Shown: piece after piece, positions 9,513 through 18,776 of the stretch
Layout of the letters: each line of letters opens with the position of its first letter
Position numbering within the stretch: position 1 is the stretch's first letter
NCBI RefSeq assembly: GCF_001273775.1
Contig: NZ_CP011801.1
Location: forward strand, 4,194,001-4,258,000
Direction: 5' to 3'
From: Nitrospira moscoviensis
GTDB taxonomy: Bacteria; Nitrospirota; Nitrospiria; Nitrospirales; Nitrospiraceae
DNA length: 64,000 bases
Notes under the pieces: generated by a model
What the model saw: the letters and a program-made list of their open reading frames with translations, nothing else
Database searches by the model: none
Told to the model about the DNA's origin: nothing
Translations under genes and position numbers: made by a program

Positions 9513-10733
9513 CTACCGGCCCTGATCCAGCCCGAACGCGGAGTGTAGCGAGCGCATGGCGAGCTCAAGGTACTTTTCGTCGATCACGCACGAGATTTTG
9601 ATCTCGGAGGTGCTGATCATCATGATATTGATGCCCTCGCGCGACAGGACTTCGAACATTTTCGCCGCCACGCCCGAATGCGACCGCATCCCGACGCCGA
9701 TCAGCGACACTTTGGCGATCGCTTCCGTCACCGACACCGATTTGGCGTCGATGTCCTTCGCCACCTCTTGTACGAGCGTCACGGCCTTCTTGAGGTCCGC
9801 ACGCGGCACGGTGAAGGACAGGTCGGTGAGCGCCGCCTGGCTCATGTTCTGGATGATCATGTCCACGTTGATGTTGGCCTGCGCGACCTTGCCGAAAATT
9901 TGCGCGGCGATCCCCGGCTTGTCGGGCACCCCGATGATCGTGATCTTGGCTTGATTGCGGTCCCCGGTGACCCCGGCCACCGCCACTGCTTCCATATCCG
10001 CGTCTTCCTTGGTCACGAGGGTCCCCTTTCCTTCCTTGAAGCTCGAATTGACCTCCACCGGCACGTTGAATTTGGCCGCAAACTCCACCGATCTGGTCTG
10101 GAGCACTTTGGCGCCGAGGCTCGCCATTTCGAGCATCTCCTCATAGGCGATCTTGCCGATCCGTTTGGCCGCCGGCACGATATTGGGATCCGCCGTGTAA
10201 ACTCCATCCACATCGGTAAAGATGATGCAGCGGTCCGCCTTCAAGGCCGCAGCCAAGGCGACGGCCGATAAATCGGACCCCCCCCGTCCCAACGTCGTCA
10301 CGTCAGAATGTTCGTTGATGCCTTGAAAACCGGCCACCACCGGAATCACGCCTTTGCTCAACGCTTCGCGGATGCGATCGGCGGTCACGCGGGCGATCCG
10401 CGCCTTCGTGTGCGCATTGTCGGTGATGATGCCCACCTGCCGCCCAGTGAACGACCGGGCGTTCAACCCGCGCCCGCGCAATTCCATCGCCAGCAGTGCG
10501 ATGGTCACCCGCTCGCCGGTGGAAAGCAGCATGTCCAGCTCACGGTCGTCTGGATTGGGCGTGGCCTCGTGGGCCAATCGAATCAATCGATCCGTTTCGC
10601 CGCTCATCGCCGACAACACGACGACGACCTGATGTCCGTCGCGATGCGTCTGCGCCACCCGGTCGGCGACACGGTGAATCCGCTCAATCGTCCCGACCGA
10701 CGTGCCCCCGTATTTTTGAACGATCAACGCCAT
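9513..10733 (-). CDS. lysC: Aspartate kinase
   Basis: This 406-residue enzyme phosphorylates aspartate, the first step to lysine, threonine, methionine and isoleucine. The kinase domain opens with VQKYGGTSVGTIERI and includes TTLGRGGSDLSAVALA and FTDVDGVYTADPNIV. Two C-terminal ACT domains (IGVPDKPGIAAQIFGKVAQA and IGVGMRSHSGVAAKMFEVLS) predict feedback control by lysine and/or threonine. It is a monofunctional kinase, with a separate homoserine dehydrogenase in the same operon. It lies 6 bases after the apgM-like gene. Confidence 0.95.
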   Translation of the reverse strand: MALIVQKYGGTSVGTIERIHRVADRVAQTHRDGHQVVVVLSAMSGETDRLIRLAHEATPNPDDRELDMLLSTGERVTIALLAMELRGRGLNARSFTGRQVGIITDNAHTKARIARVTADRIREALSKGVIPVVAGFQGINEHSDVTTLGRGGSDLSAVALAAALKADRCIIFTDVDGVYTADPNIVPAAKRIGKIAYEEMLEMASLGAKVLQTRSVEFAAKFNVPVEVNSSFKEGKGTLVTKEDADMEAVAVAGVTGDRNQAKITIIGVPDKPGIAAQIFGKVAQANINVDMIIQNMSQAALTDLSFTVPRADLKKAVTLVQEVAKDIDAKSVSVTEAIAKVSLIGVGMRSHSGVAAKMFEVLSREGINIMMISTSEIKISCVIDEKYLELAMRSLHSAFGLDQGR

Positions 10734-10739
10734 CCGATG

Positions 10740-11951
10740 TCAGCTTTTCGAGAAGAACTTCGTGACAAATTTGGTGGCGTCGCGGGCGGGCGTTTTGGCG
10801 GCCTGCGCATCCTGTTCGGTGAACCGCCGCCCCGGGGCCGCAGCCGCCTTGCCGGCCCCTTCGCCGAACGCGTAGAACGCCTGCCCCTGCGCGCCCTCGC
10901 CATGATCGCAGACGACCAGGAACCGGTAAGGCCCGCGTTTGGCCAGCCCCTCTGTCAACGGGCCGACGAGATCGCGGTCAAATTCCTCAATGCCGCCGAC
11001 CTTCGCCTTGATATCCGTGCCATGCACCACTTCGTCGGTCAATCCGGCATGGACATACACGAAATCCTTCTTCGCGAATTCTTCGAGCGCGACCGCGGCC
11101 TTGGCACGGAGGTCTCCCCCGGCGAGACGGTCGGGATCGACGGCATCGAGGCCGGCGCAGATTCCCACGCCGCGGTGGACGTCGCTGGTGGCCACCATCG
11201 ATCCGGCCACGCGATATTTTTCCGTCAGGCTCGGCCACGCCACCGCACGCCCCTCCCCCCACAGCCAGACGCAATTGGCCGGCTTCTTCCCGGCCGCCAG
11301 ACGTTCCTCGTTGACCGGATGATCGCGCAGGATGAGATACGACGCGTCCATCAGCTTCCGCAGAATGTCGGCCCCGTCGCCGGCCGGCAGCGCGTCGCCG
11401 ATGGAACGGCCGAGCACCGATTGCGGATCGACACAGATGGCCCGCGGTTTGCCGTTGACCCAGACCATCAAGTGCCGATGGCCGGCGCCCGGATAGAATT
11501 GAATGGTCTCGGACCCCAGTTGCTCATTGATCGCATCGATCAGCTCGCGGGCCTCTTCCGTTTCGATCAACCCGGCCGTCGCGTCGTCCATCACGACGTG
11601 GGGGCCGAGCTTCTTAAAGTCGCTCCCGACCTTCCCGCCGTCCGGCCTCAGCGTGACCATGGTGCAGCGGTACACGACATCGTGCTCCGTCACCGAAACG
11701 CCTAAGCTCGCCGCTTCCAACGGGCCGGGGCCCTGATAGAATTTTTTGGGGTCATAGCCCAGGATCGCGGTGCCGCTGAGCCCGCTGCCATGGCGGGTTG
11801 CGTCGCTCGGGAAGACGAGCAGGCCGAGTTCTCCCTGTTGCGCGAGACGGTCGAGGTGGGGAGTCGCCGAAGCCTGCAGCGGTGTGCGCCCGCCGAGTTC
11901 CGGCCGAGGATGATCGGCCATCCCCTCGGCATGCACGATCACATATTTCAT
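10740..11951 (-). CDS. ApgM-type phosphoglycerate mutase homologue; proposed homoserine kinase
   Basis: This encodes 403 residues from ATG at 11951 (GGTGG upstream); a GTG 9 bases earlier is possible. It belongs to the alkaline-phosphatase-like superfamily of archaeal-type cofactor-independent phosphoglycerate mutases. Visible motifs are MADHPRPELGGRTPLQ, the Ser-bearing HGSGLSGTAILGYDP, HAGLTDEVVHGTD and VVCDHGEGA. Members encoded in threonine operons that lack thrB have been proposed to act as homoserine kinases, and here the gene lies directly between thrC and lysC with hom beside thrC. Homology is certain; the homoserine kinase role is inferred from context. Confidence 0.82.
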   Translation of the reverse strand: MKYVIVHAEGMADHPRPELGGRTPLQASATPHLDRLAQQGELGLLVFPSDATRHGSGLSGTAILGYDPKKFYQGPGPLEAASLGVSVTEHDVVYRCTMVTLRPDGGKVGSDFKKLGPHVVMDDATAGLIETEEARELIDAINEQLGSETIQFYPGAGHRHLMVWVNGKPRAICVDPQSVLGRSIGDALPAGDGADILRKLMDASYLILRDHPVNEERLAAGKKPANCVWLWGEGRAVAWPSLTEKYRVAGSMVATSDVHRGVGICAGLDAVDPDRLAGGDLRAKAAVALEEFAKKDFVYVHAGLTDEVVHGTDIKAKVGGIEEFDRDLVGPLTEGLAKRGPYRFLVVCDHGEGAQGQAFYAFGEGAGKAAAAPGRRFTEQDAQAAKTPARDATKFVTKFFSKS

Positions 11952-11967
11952 TCCGCCCACCGGTCTC

Positions 11968-13026
11968 TCACACGTTCAGCAATCGGGCAACGTCCTCGCG
12001 TGTCGCCTTCACCGTCAACGGCTTCGTCGACACACTGATGGCGGTGTCGGCGTCTTTCAATCCATGCCCGGTCAGCGTGCAGACCACCGTCGCCCCTTCC
12101 CGGAGCGCGCCCGCCCGCTGTAGTTTCGCCACCCCCGCCACCGAGGCGGCGGACGCCGGCTCGCAAAACACCCCTTCCGTCGCCGCCACCGTCGCGTAGG
12201 CCTGGAGAATCTCCTCGTCGGTCACCATGTCGATCGCGCCGGCGGACTCCTCGACGGCTTTCAACGCCGACGCCCAGCTGGCCGGATTGCCGATGCGGAT
12301 CGCCGTGGCCACGGTCTGCGGCTCCTCGACCACCCGGCCCAGGACGATCGGCGCCGCGCCCGCCGCTTGGAACCCCATCATGCGGGGCAATCTGGTGATC
12401 TGGTTGGCGGTGCGGTATTCCTGATACCCCTTCCAATAGGCGGTGATGTTGCCGGCGTTGCCGACCGGCAGCACGTGGAGATTCGGCGCGTCTCCCAACT
12501 GATCGCAGACCTCGAAGGCCGCCGTCTTCTGACCTTCGATGCGATAGGGATTCAAGGAATTGACGAGCTCGATGTGGTGGGACGCCGAGAGATCCTTCAC
12601 GATGGCCAGCGCCTGGTCGAAATTCCCTTCGATCTGAATGACCGTGGCGCGATGCATCATCGCCTGGGACAATTTGCCCATCGCGATCTTGCCGGCCGGG
12701 ATGAGCACGTAGACCGCCAACCCCGCCCGCGCCCCGTAAGCCGCCGCCGAGGCCGAGGTGTTGCCGGTGGAGGCGCACATCACGGCCCGGGCACCGGCTT
12801 CCACGGCCTTGGACATGGCCATCGTCATACCCCGGTCTTTGAACGATCCGGTCGGATTCACCCCTTCGAACTTCAGGTACAGATCGACGCCGGGAGCGAT
12901 GGTTTTGGCCAATCGCGCCGCCCGAATGAGCGGCGTGTTGCCTTCCTCCAGACTGATCACGGGCGTACTGTCCGTGACCGACAGAAACTTGCGGTATTCC
13001 TCGATGATGCCGCGCCAGCGCGTCAT
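11968..13026 (-). CDS. thrC: Threonine synthase
   Basis: This is a 352-residue pyridoxal-phosphate enzyme (fold type II) that converts O-phosphohomoserine to threonine. The PLP lysine lies in PTGSFKDRGMTMAMS, followed by the substrate motif CASTGNTSASAAAYGARAG. The phosphate-binding loop is in VLPVGNAGNITAYWKGY. This is the short bacterial type with EGNTPLI near the N-terminus. It lies 4 bases after hom and 16 before the apgM-like gene, so its substrate-producing kinase is presumably nearby. Confidence 0.94.
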   Translation of the reverse strand: MTRWRGIIEEYRKFLSVTDSTPVISLEEGNTPLIRAARLAKTIAPGVDLYLKFEGVNPTGSFKDRGMTMAMSKAVEAGARAVMCASTGNTSASAAAYGARAGLAVYVLIPAGKIAMGKLSQAMMHRATVIQIEGNFDQALAIVKDLSASHHIELVNSLNPYRIEGQKTAAFEVCDQLGDAPNLHVLPVGNAGNITAYWKGYQEYRTANQITRLPRMMGFQAAGAAPIVLGRVVEEPQTVATAIRIGNPASWASALKAVEESAGAIDMVTDEEILQAYATVAATEGVFCEPASAASVAGVAKLQRAGALREGATVVCTLTGHGLKDADTAISVSTKPLTVKATREDVARLLNV

Positions 13027-13030
13027 GCCG

Positions 13031-14344
13031 TTACTCGTCCTTGCCTTCCACCCGGATGAGCGCGGTGGGTTCGGAGATGAAGGGCTTGCGGTTGATCTCG
13101 CGGAGGGCGGTTTGGACGTCGCGTTCCTGCGCCATGTGCGTTTTGATCACCACGGGCACCGTCTGCCCTTCGCGGCGTCCCTGCTGAAGCATCGACGAGA
13201 TGCTGATGCCGCAGCGGCCCAGCTCGCCCGCGATCTGCGCGAGCACGCCGGGGCGATCCACCACCATGAAACGCAGGTAGTAGAGCGAGCTGATTTCTTC
13301 CATCGGCTTCATGCGCAAGGGCCGGCGCTGATCCTGTTGGAACGACGCGGCCGGCACGCGGCCGACGGCGCCCGCCAGGATATTGCGCCCGATGGCGATG
13401 ACATCGCTCACGACGGCGCTCCCCGTCGGCAGCGAGCCGGCGCCCCGGCCGTAGAGCACGACGTCGCCCACGGCGTCGCCGACCAATTGGATCGCGTTGT
13501 ACACGCCTCCCACCTCCGCGATGGGGGAGCCGGACGGCAGCATGGTCGGATGCACGCGGGCCTCCACTTCGCCGTCCACCAACTTGGCGATGCCGAGCAA
13601 CTTGATCGTAAACCCGAATTCCTTGGCGTAGGCGATGTCGGTGGCCGTGATATGGGTGATGCCCTCGGTGTAAATCTCTTTGAAATTGACCGGCGTCCCG
13701 TAGGCGAGACTGACGAGAATGGCCAGCTTATGCGCCGAATCGATCCCGGCGACGTCAAACGTCGGATCGGCTTCGGCGTAGCCGGCCTGCTGCGCGTCCT
13801 TGAGCACCGCCTCGAAGCTCTGGCCCTCCTGCGTCATGCGGGAGAGGATATAGTTGGACGTGCCGTTGATGATTCCGTAAATCGACTGAATGGTATTGCC
13901 GGCCAGTCCCTCGGTCAGGGCGCGGATGACCGGAATGCCGCCGCCCACGCTCGCCTCGAAGGCCAGCTCGACGCCCTTGCGGGCCGCCGCGTCGAACAGT
14001 TCTTCCCCATGCAGCGCCAGCAACGCCTTGTTCGCCGTCACCACATGTTTGCCGGCGGCGATCGCGTCGAGGATGACCCGCTTGGCCGCCTCGTACCCGC
14101 CGATCAATTCGACCACGACATCCACGGAAGGATCGTGGATGACGTGTTTGGCATCGGTGGTCAAGAGGCCGGCCGGAAGGGTGATCCCGCGATCCCGGGT
14201 CACATCCAAATCGGCGATGCGGACCAGGTCCACCGGAACGCCGACCCGACGACGGATGAGCGCGGCGTTTTCTAACAGGATCTTCGCCACGCCGGTCCCC
14301 ACCGTGCCGAAGCCGATGATGCCGACTCCGATGCGCGCCTTCAT
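13031..14344 (-). CDS. hom: Homoserine dehydrogenase
   Basis: This encodes 437 residues from ATG at 14344, which overlaps the aminotransferase stop by 4 bases (ATGA). The open frame extends further upstream only as an antisense shadow. The enzyme reduces aspartate semialdehyde to homoserine. The Rossmann fold opens with GIIGFGTVGTGVAKILLE, and the catalytic region contains VVTANKALLALHG and GIINGTSNYILSRM. A C-terminal ACT domain (YLRFMVVDRPGVLAQIAGEL) suggests threonine feedback. Confidence 0.95.
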   Translation of the reverse strand: MKARIGVGIIGFGTVGTGVAKILLENAALIRRRVGVPVDLVRIADLDVTRDRGITLPAGLLTTDAKHVIHDPSVDVVVELIGGYEAAKRVILDAIAAGKHVVTANKALLALHGEELFDAAARKGVELAFEASVGGGIPVIRALTEGLAGNTIQSIYGIINGTSNYILSRMTQEGQSFEAVLKDAQQAGYAEADPTFDVAGIDSAHKLAILVSLAYGTPVNFKEIYTEGITHITATDIAYAKEFGFTIKLLGIAKLVDGEVEARVHPTMLPSGSPIAEVGGVYNAIQLVGDAVGDVVLYGRGAGSLPTGSAVVSDVIAIGRNILAGAVGRVPAASFQQDQRRPLRMKPMEEISSLYYLRFMVVDRPGVLAQIAGELGRCGISISSMLQQGRREGQTVPVVIKTHMAQERDVQTALREINRKPFISEPTALIRVEGKDE

Positions 14345-15567
14345 TCTTCGGCTCCGTCGAGCTTGAGCGCTTTGCGGATGCCCCGCACGGCCTGGCGCGT
14401 CCGATGCTCGTTCTCCACCAGCCCGAAGCGCACATATTCGTCGCCGCCTTCGCCGAATCCGATTCCCGGCGACACCGCCACCTTCGCTTCTTTCAGCAGC
14501 AGCTTGGAGAATTCCAACGAACCCATATGGCGGTACGGGAGCGGAATGCGCGCCCACACGAACATCGTCGCCAGCGGTTTCGTCACCTGCCAGCCGATCC
14601 GGTTCAAGCCGCCGACCAAGGCGTCGCGCCGCTTCTGATAGCGCACTACCGTTTCCTTGACACAATCCTGCGGCCCGTTCAAGGCGATCACGCTGGCGAT
14701 CTGGATCGGCTGGAAAATTCCGTAGTCGAGATAACTCTTGATCTTCGCCAGCGCGCCCACCACCTCGCGGTTGCCGACACAGAAGCCCACCCGCCAGCCC
14801 GGCATGTTATAGGCTTTGGAGAGGGTGTAGAACTCCACGCCGATGTCCTTGGCCCCGTCCACCTGCAGGAAGCTCGGCGCCTTGTAGCCGTCGAAGACCA
14901 GATCGGCGTAGGCCAGATCGTGAATGACGATGACGTTGTGCTCTTTGGCGAACGCGACAATCTTTTTGAAAAACTCCAGATTGACGACGGCCGTCGTCGG
15001 ATTGTGCGGAAAATTGATGACCAGGATTTTGGGGCGCGGAAAAGTCTGCCGATAGACGCGCGTGAGATCCTCGAAAAAATCGCTGTCCTGGCGGAGCTCG
15101 ATCCCGCGGACTTCCCCGCCGGCGATGATGAAACTGTACATGTGGATCGGATAGGTCGGCGTGGGCGTGAGGACCACGTCGCCGGGACCGATCATGGCCA
15201 AGGCCAGATGGGCCAGCCCTTCCTTGGAGCCGATCGTGACGATGGCTTCCGTTTCCGGATCCAGATCCACGTCATAGTTGCGCTTGTACCACCCGCAGAT
15301 GGCGTGGCGCAGCTTCGTGATCCCGCGCGAGGCCGAGTACCGATGGTTTTTCCCTTTGCGGGCCGCCTCGATCATTTTCTCGACGATGTGGGGGGGGGTC
15401 GGCTGATCGGGATTGCCCATCCCGAAGTCGATAATGTCCTCTCCCCGCTGCCGAGCCTCCAGCTTAAGGGATTGGACCTGTGCGAACACGTAGGGAGGCA
15501 GCCGCTTGATTCGATAAAACCCGTCGCCCAACCCCATGGGGATCCTTTTCGGTGCGAAGTCAACCAC
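14341..15567 (-). CDS. Class I/II aminotransferase, AlaC-like
   Basis: This is a 408-residue PLP-dependent transaminase. Visible elements are DFGMGNPDQPTPPHIVEKM at the N-terminus, NFPHNPTTAVV, the Tyr/Asp pair in HDLAYADLVFDG, and the PLP lysine in FYTLSKAYNMPGWRVGF. C-terminal VRFGLVENEHR holds the carboxylate-binding Arg. It most resembles glutamate-pyruvate transaminases of the AlaC type. As first gene of the aspartate-family operon it could equally make aspartate or act on another oxo acid; substrate choice is not decided by the sequence. Confidence 0.85.
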   Translation of the reverse strand: MVDFAPKRIPMGLGDGFYRIKRLPPYVFAQVQSLKLEARQRGEDIIDFGMGNPDQPTPPHIVEKMIEAARKGKNHRYSASRGITKLRHAICGWYKRNYDVDLDPETEAIVTIGSKEGLAHLALAMIGPGDVVLTPTPTYPIHMYSFIIAGGEVRGIELRQDSDFFEDLTRVYRQTFPRPKILVINFPHNPTTAVVNLEFFKKIVAFAKEHNVIVIHDLAYADLVFDGYKAPSFLQVDGAKDIGVEFYTLSKAYNMPGWRVGFCVGNREVVGALAKIKSYLDYGIFQPIQIASVIALNGPQDCVKETVVRYQKRRDALVGGLNRIGWQVTKPLATMFVWARIPLPYRHMGSLEFSKLLLKEAKVAVSPGIGFGEGGDEYVRFGLVENEHRTRQAVRGIRKALKLDGAEE

Positions 15568-15820
15568 GGCCGCTCACGATCGGACAATCGGAAGCCGTTG
15601 GAAGGGCCTATTCTAATGGAGCGCTTCCGGCCGAGTCAATTTGCACGTGATTCTGTGGGGTTGGGATTTTTTCCCGGCAACCGCCCGCCTCCCCCCACGC
15701 AGCACGGCTGGTTGGTCCGTTCTTGCCCCTGATCGCGCCTTTCTGATAGTAATACCCCGTTCCACCACCCCATACATCTTTCGACTCTCCTTGGTTCCCG
15801 ACAGGTCGAACGGAGGCAGC

Positions 15821-16534
15821 ATGGCCCGGCTGGGCGTCAACATCGATCACGTCGCGACCCTTAGGCAAGCCCGCGGGGGGACGGAGCCGGATCCGCTGGC
15901 TGCCGCAGTACTGGTGGAGTTGGCGGGGGCCGACGGCCTGGTGGTCCATCTGCGCGAAGATCGCCGGCATATCCAGGACAAAGACCTCCAACTGTTGCGT
16001 GAAATCGCGCGCACGAAACTCGACCTCGAAATGGCGGCCGACGAAGCGATGGCGAAGCTCGCCTTGAGTGTGAAGCCCGACCTCGTCACCTTGGTTCCGG
16101 AAAAGCGCCAGGAACTGACGACCGAAGGCGGACTCGACGTCGCGGGGCAGCGGGACCGGATGCAGTCGATCATCACGATGCTCCACGACGGCGGCATTCC
16201 GGTCAGTGTGTTCATCGAGCCCGATTTGAATCAGGTGAAAGCGGCGCACAAGATTTCCGCCGATTTTGTGGAGCTCCATACGGGCCGGTACGCCAACGCC
16301 ACCCGTTCGAAGGAAGCGGACGCCGAATTCGAAGCCATCACGCAGGCGGCGAAGCTGGCCTACAAGCTGGGCATCGGCGTCAACGCGGGCCATGGATTGA
16401 ATTATCGCAACGTGAAGCGTCTGACCCATATCCCGGAGATCGTGGAATACAACATCGGGCACAGCATTATCGCGCGGGCCGTGCTCGTCGGCCTGACGCA
16501 AGCCGTCAAAGAGATGAAGGCGCTGCTCAGCTGA
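15821..16534 (+). CDS. pdxJ: Pyridoxine 5'-phosphate synthase
   Basis: This encodes 237 residues from ATG at 15821, preceded by GGAGG; upstream in-frame sequence is non-coding. PdxJ condenses 3-amino-1-hydroxyacetone phosphate and deoxyxylulose phosphate to pyridoxine phosphate. The N-terminal LGVNIDHVATLRQARGG, HLREDRRHI and the C-terminal GVNAGHGLNYRNV with NIGHSIIARA are the family motifs. It opens a plus-strand operon divergent from the amino-acid operon. The 15568-15820 gap shows no gene. The acpS gene that often follows pdxJ is absent here. Confidence 0.95.
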   Translation: MARLGVNIDHVATLRQARGGTEPDPLAAAVLVELAGADGLVVHLREDRRHIQDKDLQLLREIARTKLDLEMAADEAMAKLALSVKPDLVTLVPEKRQELTTEGGLDVAGQRDRMQSIITMLHDGGIPVSVFIEPDLNQVKAAHKISADFVELHTGRYANATRSKEADAEFEAITQAAKLAYKLGIGVNAGHGLNYRNVKRLTHIPEIVEYNIGHSIIARAVLVGLTQAVKEMKALLS

Positions 16535-16639
16535 CCGACCGACCAGCACAGCCGGCGCCGGCTCCCGGCTTGCACCCGGCGACCTTGCCCATGACGTCAT
16601 CGGTGCTTCATCACCATTTCACCGCCGCATAGTCGAGCC

Positions 16640-18196
16640 ATGATGAAGATCATCACCAGCGCGCAGATGCAGGCGCTCGACCGCCGCACCATCACGGAAG
16701 CCGGCATTCCCGGCAAGACCTTGATGGAACGGGCGGGACACGCGGTCTCGGCGCGGCTGGAGGAGGTGTTCGGCTCCGTGCGCGGGAAACGCGTGACCGT
16801 TCTGTGCGGCAAAGGCAACAACGGCGGTGATGGATTCGTCGTGGCCCGGCTGCTTCACCGGAAGCAGGCCATGGTCCACGTGCTTGCGATGGCGTCTGTC
16901 GCGGAGTTGACTCCCGACGCCGCTTCCATGTACCGGCAGTTCACCCGTGTCGCCGGTACCTCCAGAACACGCCCGTATTCTTCAACCGAGCCTGTTCATA
17001 CGCTCATACGGGGCAGCGATCTCATTGTCGACGCGTTATTGGGGACGGGGCTTTCAGCGGACGTGAGCGGCCGGTATGCGGACGCCATCGATGCCATCAA
17101 TGGGGCGGGACGGCCCGTCGTCGCGGTGGATTTGCCCTCCGGGCTGCACGCCGACACCGGCAAGGTCTTGGGTCATGCGGTGCGGGCCGCCGTCACCGTC
17201 ACGTTCGGGCTTCCGAAGTTGGGCCTGTACCTGAACCAGGGTATCGACCATGCCGGCCAGGTCACAGTCGCCGACATCGGCATTCCCCCCTCCTTCATCG
17301 ATGAGGTCGACAGCCGGACGACGTTGGTGACCGGCTCGTTTGTGCAAAGGACCTTACCGGTCCGGAGGCCGTCCAGTCACAAAGGAACTTTCGGCCACGC
17401 GGGGCTGATCGCCGGATCGGTGGGGAAGACCGGCGCGGCGGCCATGGCCGCCCAAGCGGCGTTGCGTGTCGGCGCCGGTCTCGTGACCGTCGCCATCCCG
17501 TCGAGCGTGAACGATGTCTTGGAAGCCAAACTCCTGGAAGCGATGACGGCCCCCATGCCGGAGACGAAGGCTCGCACGTTCTCGCGAAACGCGTTCGAGC
17601 GGCTGTCCGCGTTCATCGCGGGACGGACGGCCGTCGCGATCGGTCCGGGGCTCTCCACTCACCCCGAAACCGTGGAGCTCGTTCAGAGCCTCGTCAAACA
17701 ACTGGCGAAGCCCGCCGTGCTCGATGCCGACGCCTTGAACGCGCTGGCCGGGCGGGCGTCGCTCTTGACCGAATGTAAACAGCCGCCGATCCTCACGCCG
17801 CATCCCGGCGAAATGGCACGGCTGGAACCGGATGCGACGGCCCAGTCGGTGAACGCCGATCGCATCGGCACCGCCACCCGATTTGCGCGGGAGCGCGGGG
17901 TCTTTCTCGTGTTGAAAGGCGCCCGCACGGTTATTGCTCGACCGGACGGTGCGGTTGCGATTTGTCCGACCGGCAACCCGGGAATGGCGACGGCCGGGAC
18001 GGGCGACGTGTTGACCGGCATGACCGTCGGCCTCTTGGCTCAAGGCCTGCCGCCGTGGGAAGCGGCCTGCGTTGCCACCTACCTGCATGGATATGCCGGC
18101 GACCTCACCGCCGCGGCGCTCGGGCCGGCCGGTATGGTAGCCGGAGATGTCATCGCTCAGATTCCTCACGCGCTCAAGGCTTGCCATGAAGGCTAA
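16640..18196 (+). CDS. nnr: Bifunctional NAD(P)H-hydrate epimerase / ADP-dependent dehydratase
   Basis: This 518-residue metabolite-repair enzyme restores hydrated NAD(P)H. The N-terminal epimerase domain (about 1-215) shows GKGNNGGDGFVVARLL and VVAVDLPSGLHADTGK. The C-terminal ribokinase-like dehydratase domain shows GHAGLIAGSVGKTGAA, ILTPHPGEMARL and ATAGTGDVLTGM. Both domains look intact. It ends inside tsaE with an 11-base overlap. Confidence 0.93.
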   Translation: MMKIITSAQMQALDRRTITEAGIPGKTLMERAGHAVSARLEEVFGSVRGKRVTVLCGKGNNGGDGFVVARLLHRKQAMVHVLAMASVAELTPDAASMYRQFTRVAGTSRTRPYSSTEPVHTLIRGSDLIVDALLGTGLSADVSGRYADAIDAINGAGRPVVAVDLPSGLHADTGKVLGHAVRAAVTVTFGLPKLGLYLNQGIDHAGQVTVADIGIPPSFIDEVDSRTTLVTGSFVQRTLPVRRPSSHKGTFGHAGLIAGSVGKTGAAAMAAQAALRVGAGLVTVAIPSSVNDVLEAKLLEAMTAPMPETKARTFSRNAFERLSAFIAGRTAVAIGPGLSTHPETVELVQSLVKQLAKPAVLDADALNALAGRASLLTECKQPPILTPHPGEMARLEPDATAQSVNADRIGTATRFARERGVFLVLKGARTVIARPDGAVAICPTGNPGMATAGTGDVLTGMTVGLLAQGLPPWEAACVATYLHGYAGDLTAAALGPAGMVAGDVIAQIPHALKACHEG

Positions 18197-18776
18197 GCGC
18201 GTCTCTGTCCCGAGAGCCCGGCGCGGAGACCGTCCACGCGCGCAGCGGCGCGGCAGTGCGGCCGATACCGCGACGCGGGTGAGCTTGCCTTCCGGCGCGG
18301 CGACCGAGACGCTGGGACGGTCGATCGGACAGGCGGCCCGAGGTGGAGAGGTGTTGGCCTTGGTCGGCGAGTTGGGAGCGGGCAAGACGTCTTTGGTCAG
18401 AGGGATTGCGGATGGGCTCCAAGCATCGGCGGCGGTCAGCAGTCCCACCTTTGTGTTGATCCATGAATATCAGGGCCGGCTTCCTCTGGTCCATGTCGAT
18501 CTCTATCGGTTGCGGAGCGAAGCCGAGGCCGAGACCATCGGATTACAGGAATATTTCGACGGCCGCGCGGTCACGGCCATTGAATGGGCGGATCGTTTTC
18601 CCGCCTTGCTTCCGGCGGATCGCCTCGATGTGCGCCTGTTGCATGTCAGCCCGACCGCCAGAACGGCCGAGTTGTCGGCGCGCGGACCCGCATCGCGGGC
18701 GCTGCTGAACCGGATGAGGGCCATCCGGCGCACCCCGGGATCCGGGCGCCGGCGTGCCGGAAAGGCGGGACGATGA
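18186..18776 (+). CDS. tsaE: tRNA t6A biosynthesis ATPase TsaE
   Basis: This encodes 196 residues from ATG at 18186. TsaE is the P-loop ATPase partner of TsaB/TsaD in N6-threonylcarbamoyladenosine formation on ANN-decoding tRNAs. The Walker A loop is GELGAGKTSLVRGI, followed by SSPTFVLIHEY and HVDLYRLRSEAEA. The first 30 residues are a basic, unconserved extension (KAKRVSVPRARRGDRPRAQ) longer than usual, so a later non-ATG start is possible. It overlaps nnr by 11 bases and the next gene by 4. Confidence 0.9.
   Translation: MKAKRVSVPRARRGDRPRAQRRGSAADTATRVSLPSGAATETLGRSIGQAARGGEVLALVGELGAGKTSLVRGIADGLQASAAVSSPTFVLIHEYQGRLPLVHVDLYRLRSEAEAETIGLQEYFDGRAVTAIEWADRFPALLPADRLDVRLLHVSPTARTAELSARGPASRALLNRMRAIRRTPGSGRRRAGKAGR

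Noticed and set aside
16550..16563. Perfect 14-base palindrome AGCCGGCGCCGGCT after pdxJ, and ATGACGTCAT at 16591-16600.
   Set aside because: With no loop or T-run the first is not a clear terminator, and single short palindromes are expected by chance in GC-rich DNA; no regulator or partner site was seen.
16535..16639. A possible missed acpS gene between pdxJ and nnr.
   Set aside because: Only 105 bases are available and no holo-ACP synthase motif is encoded, so acpS is simply not at this locus.
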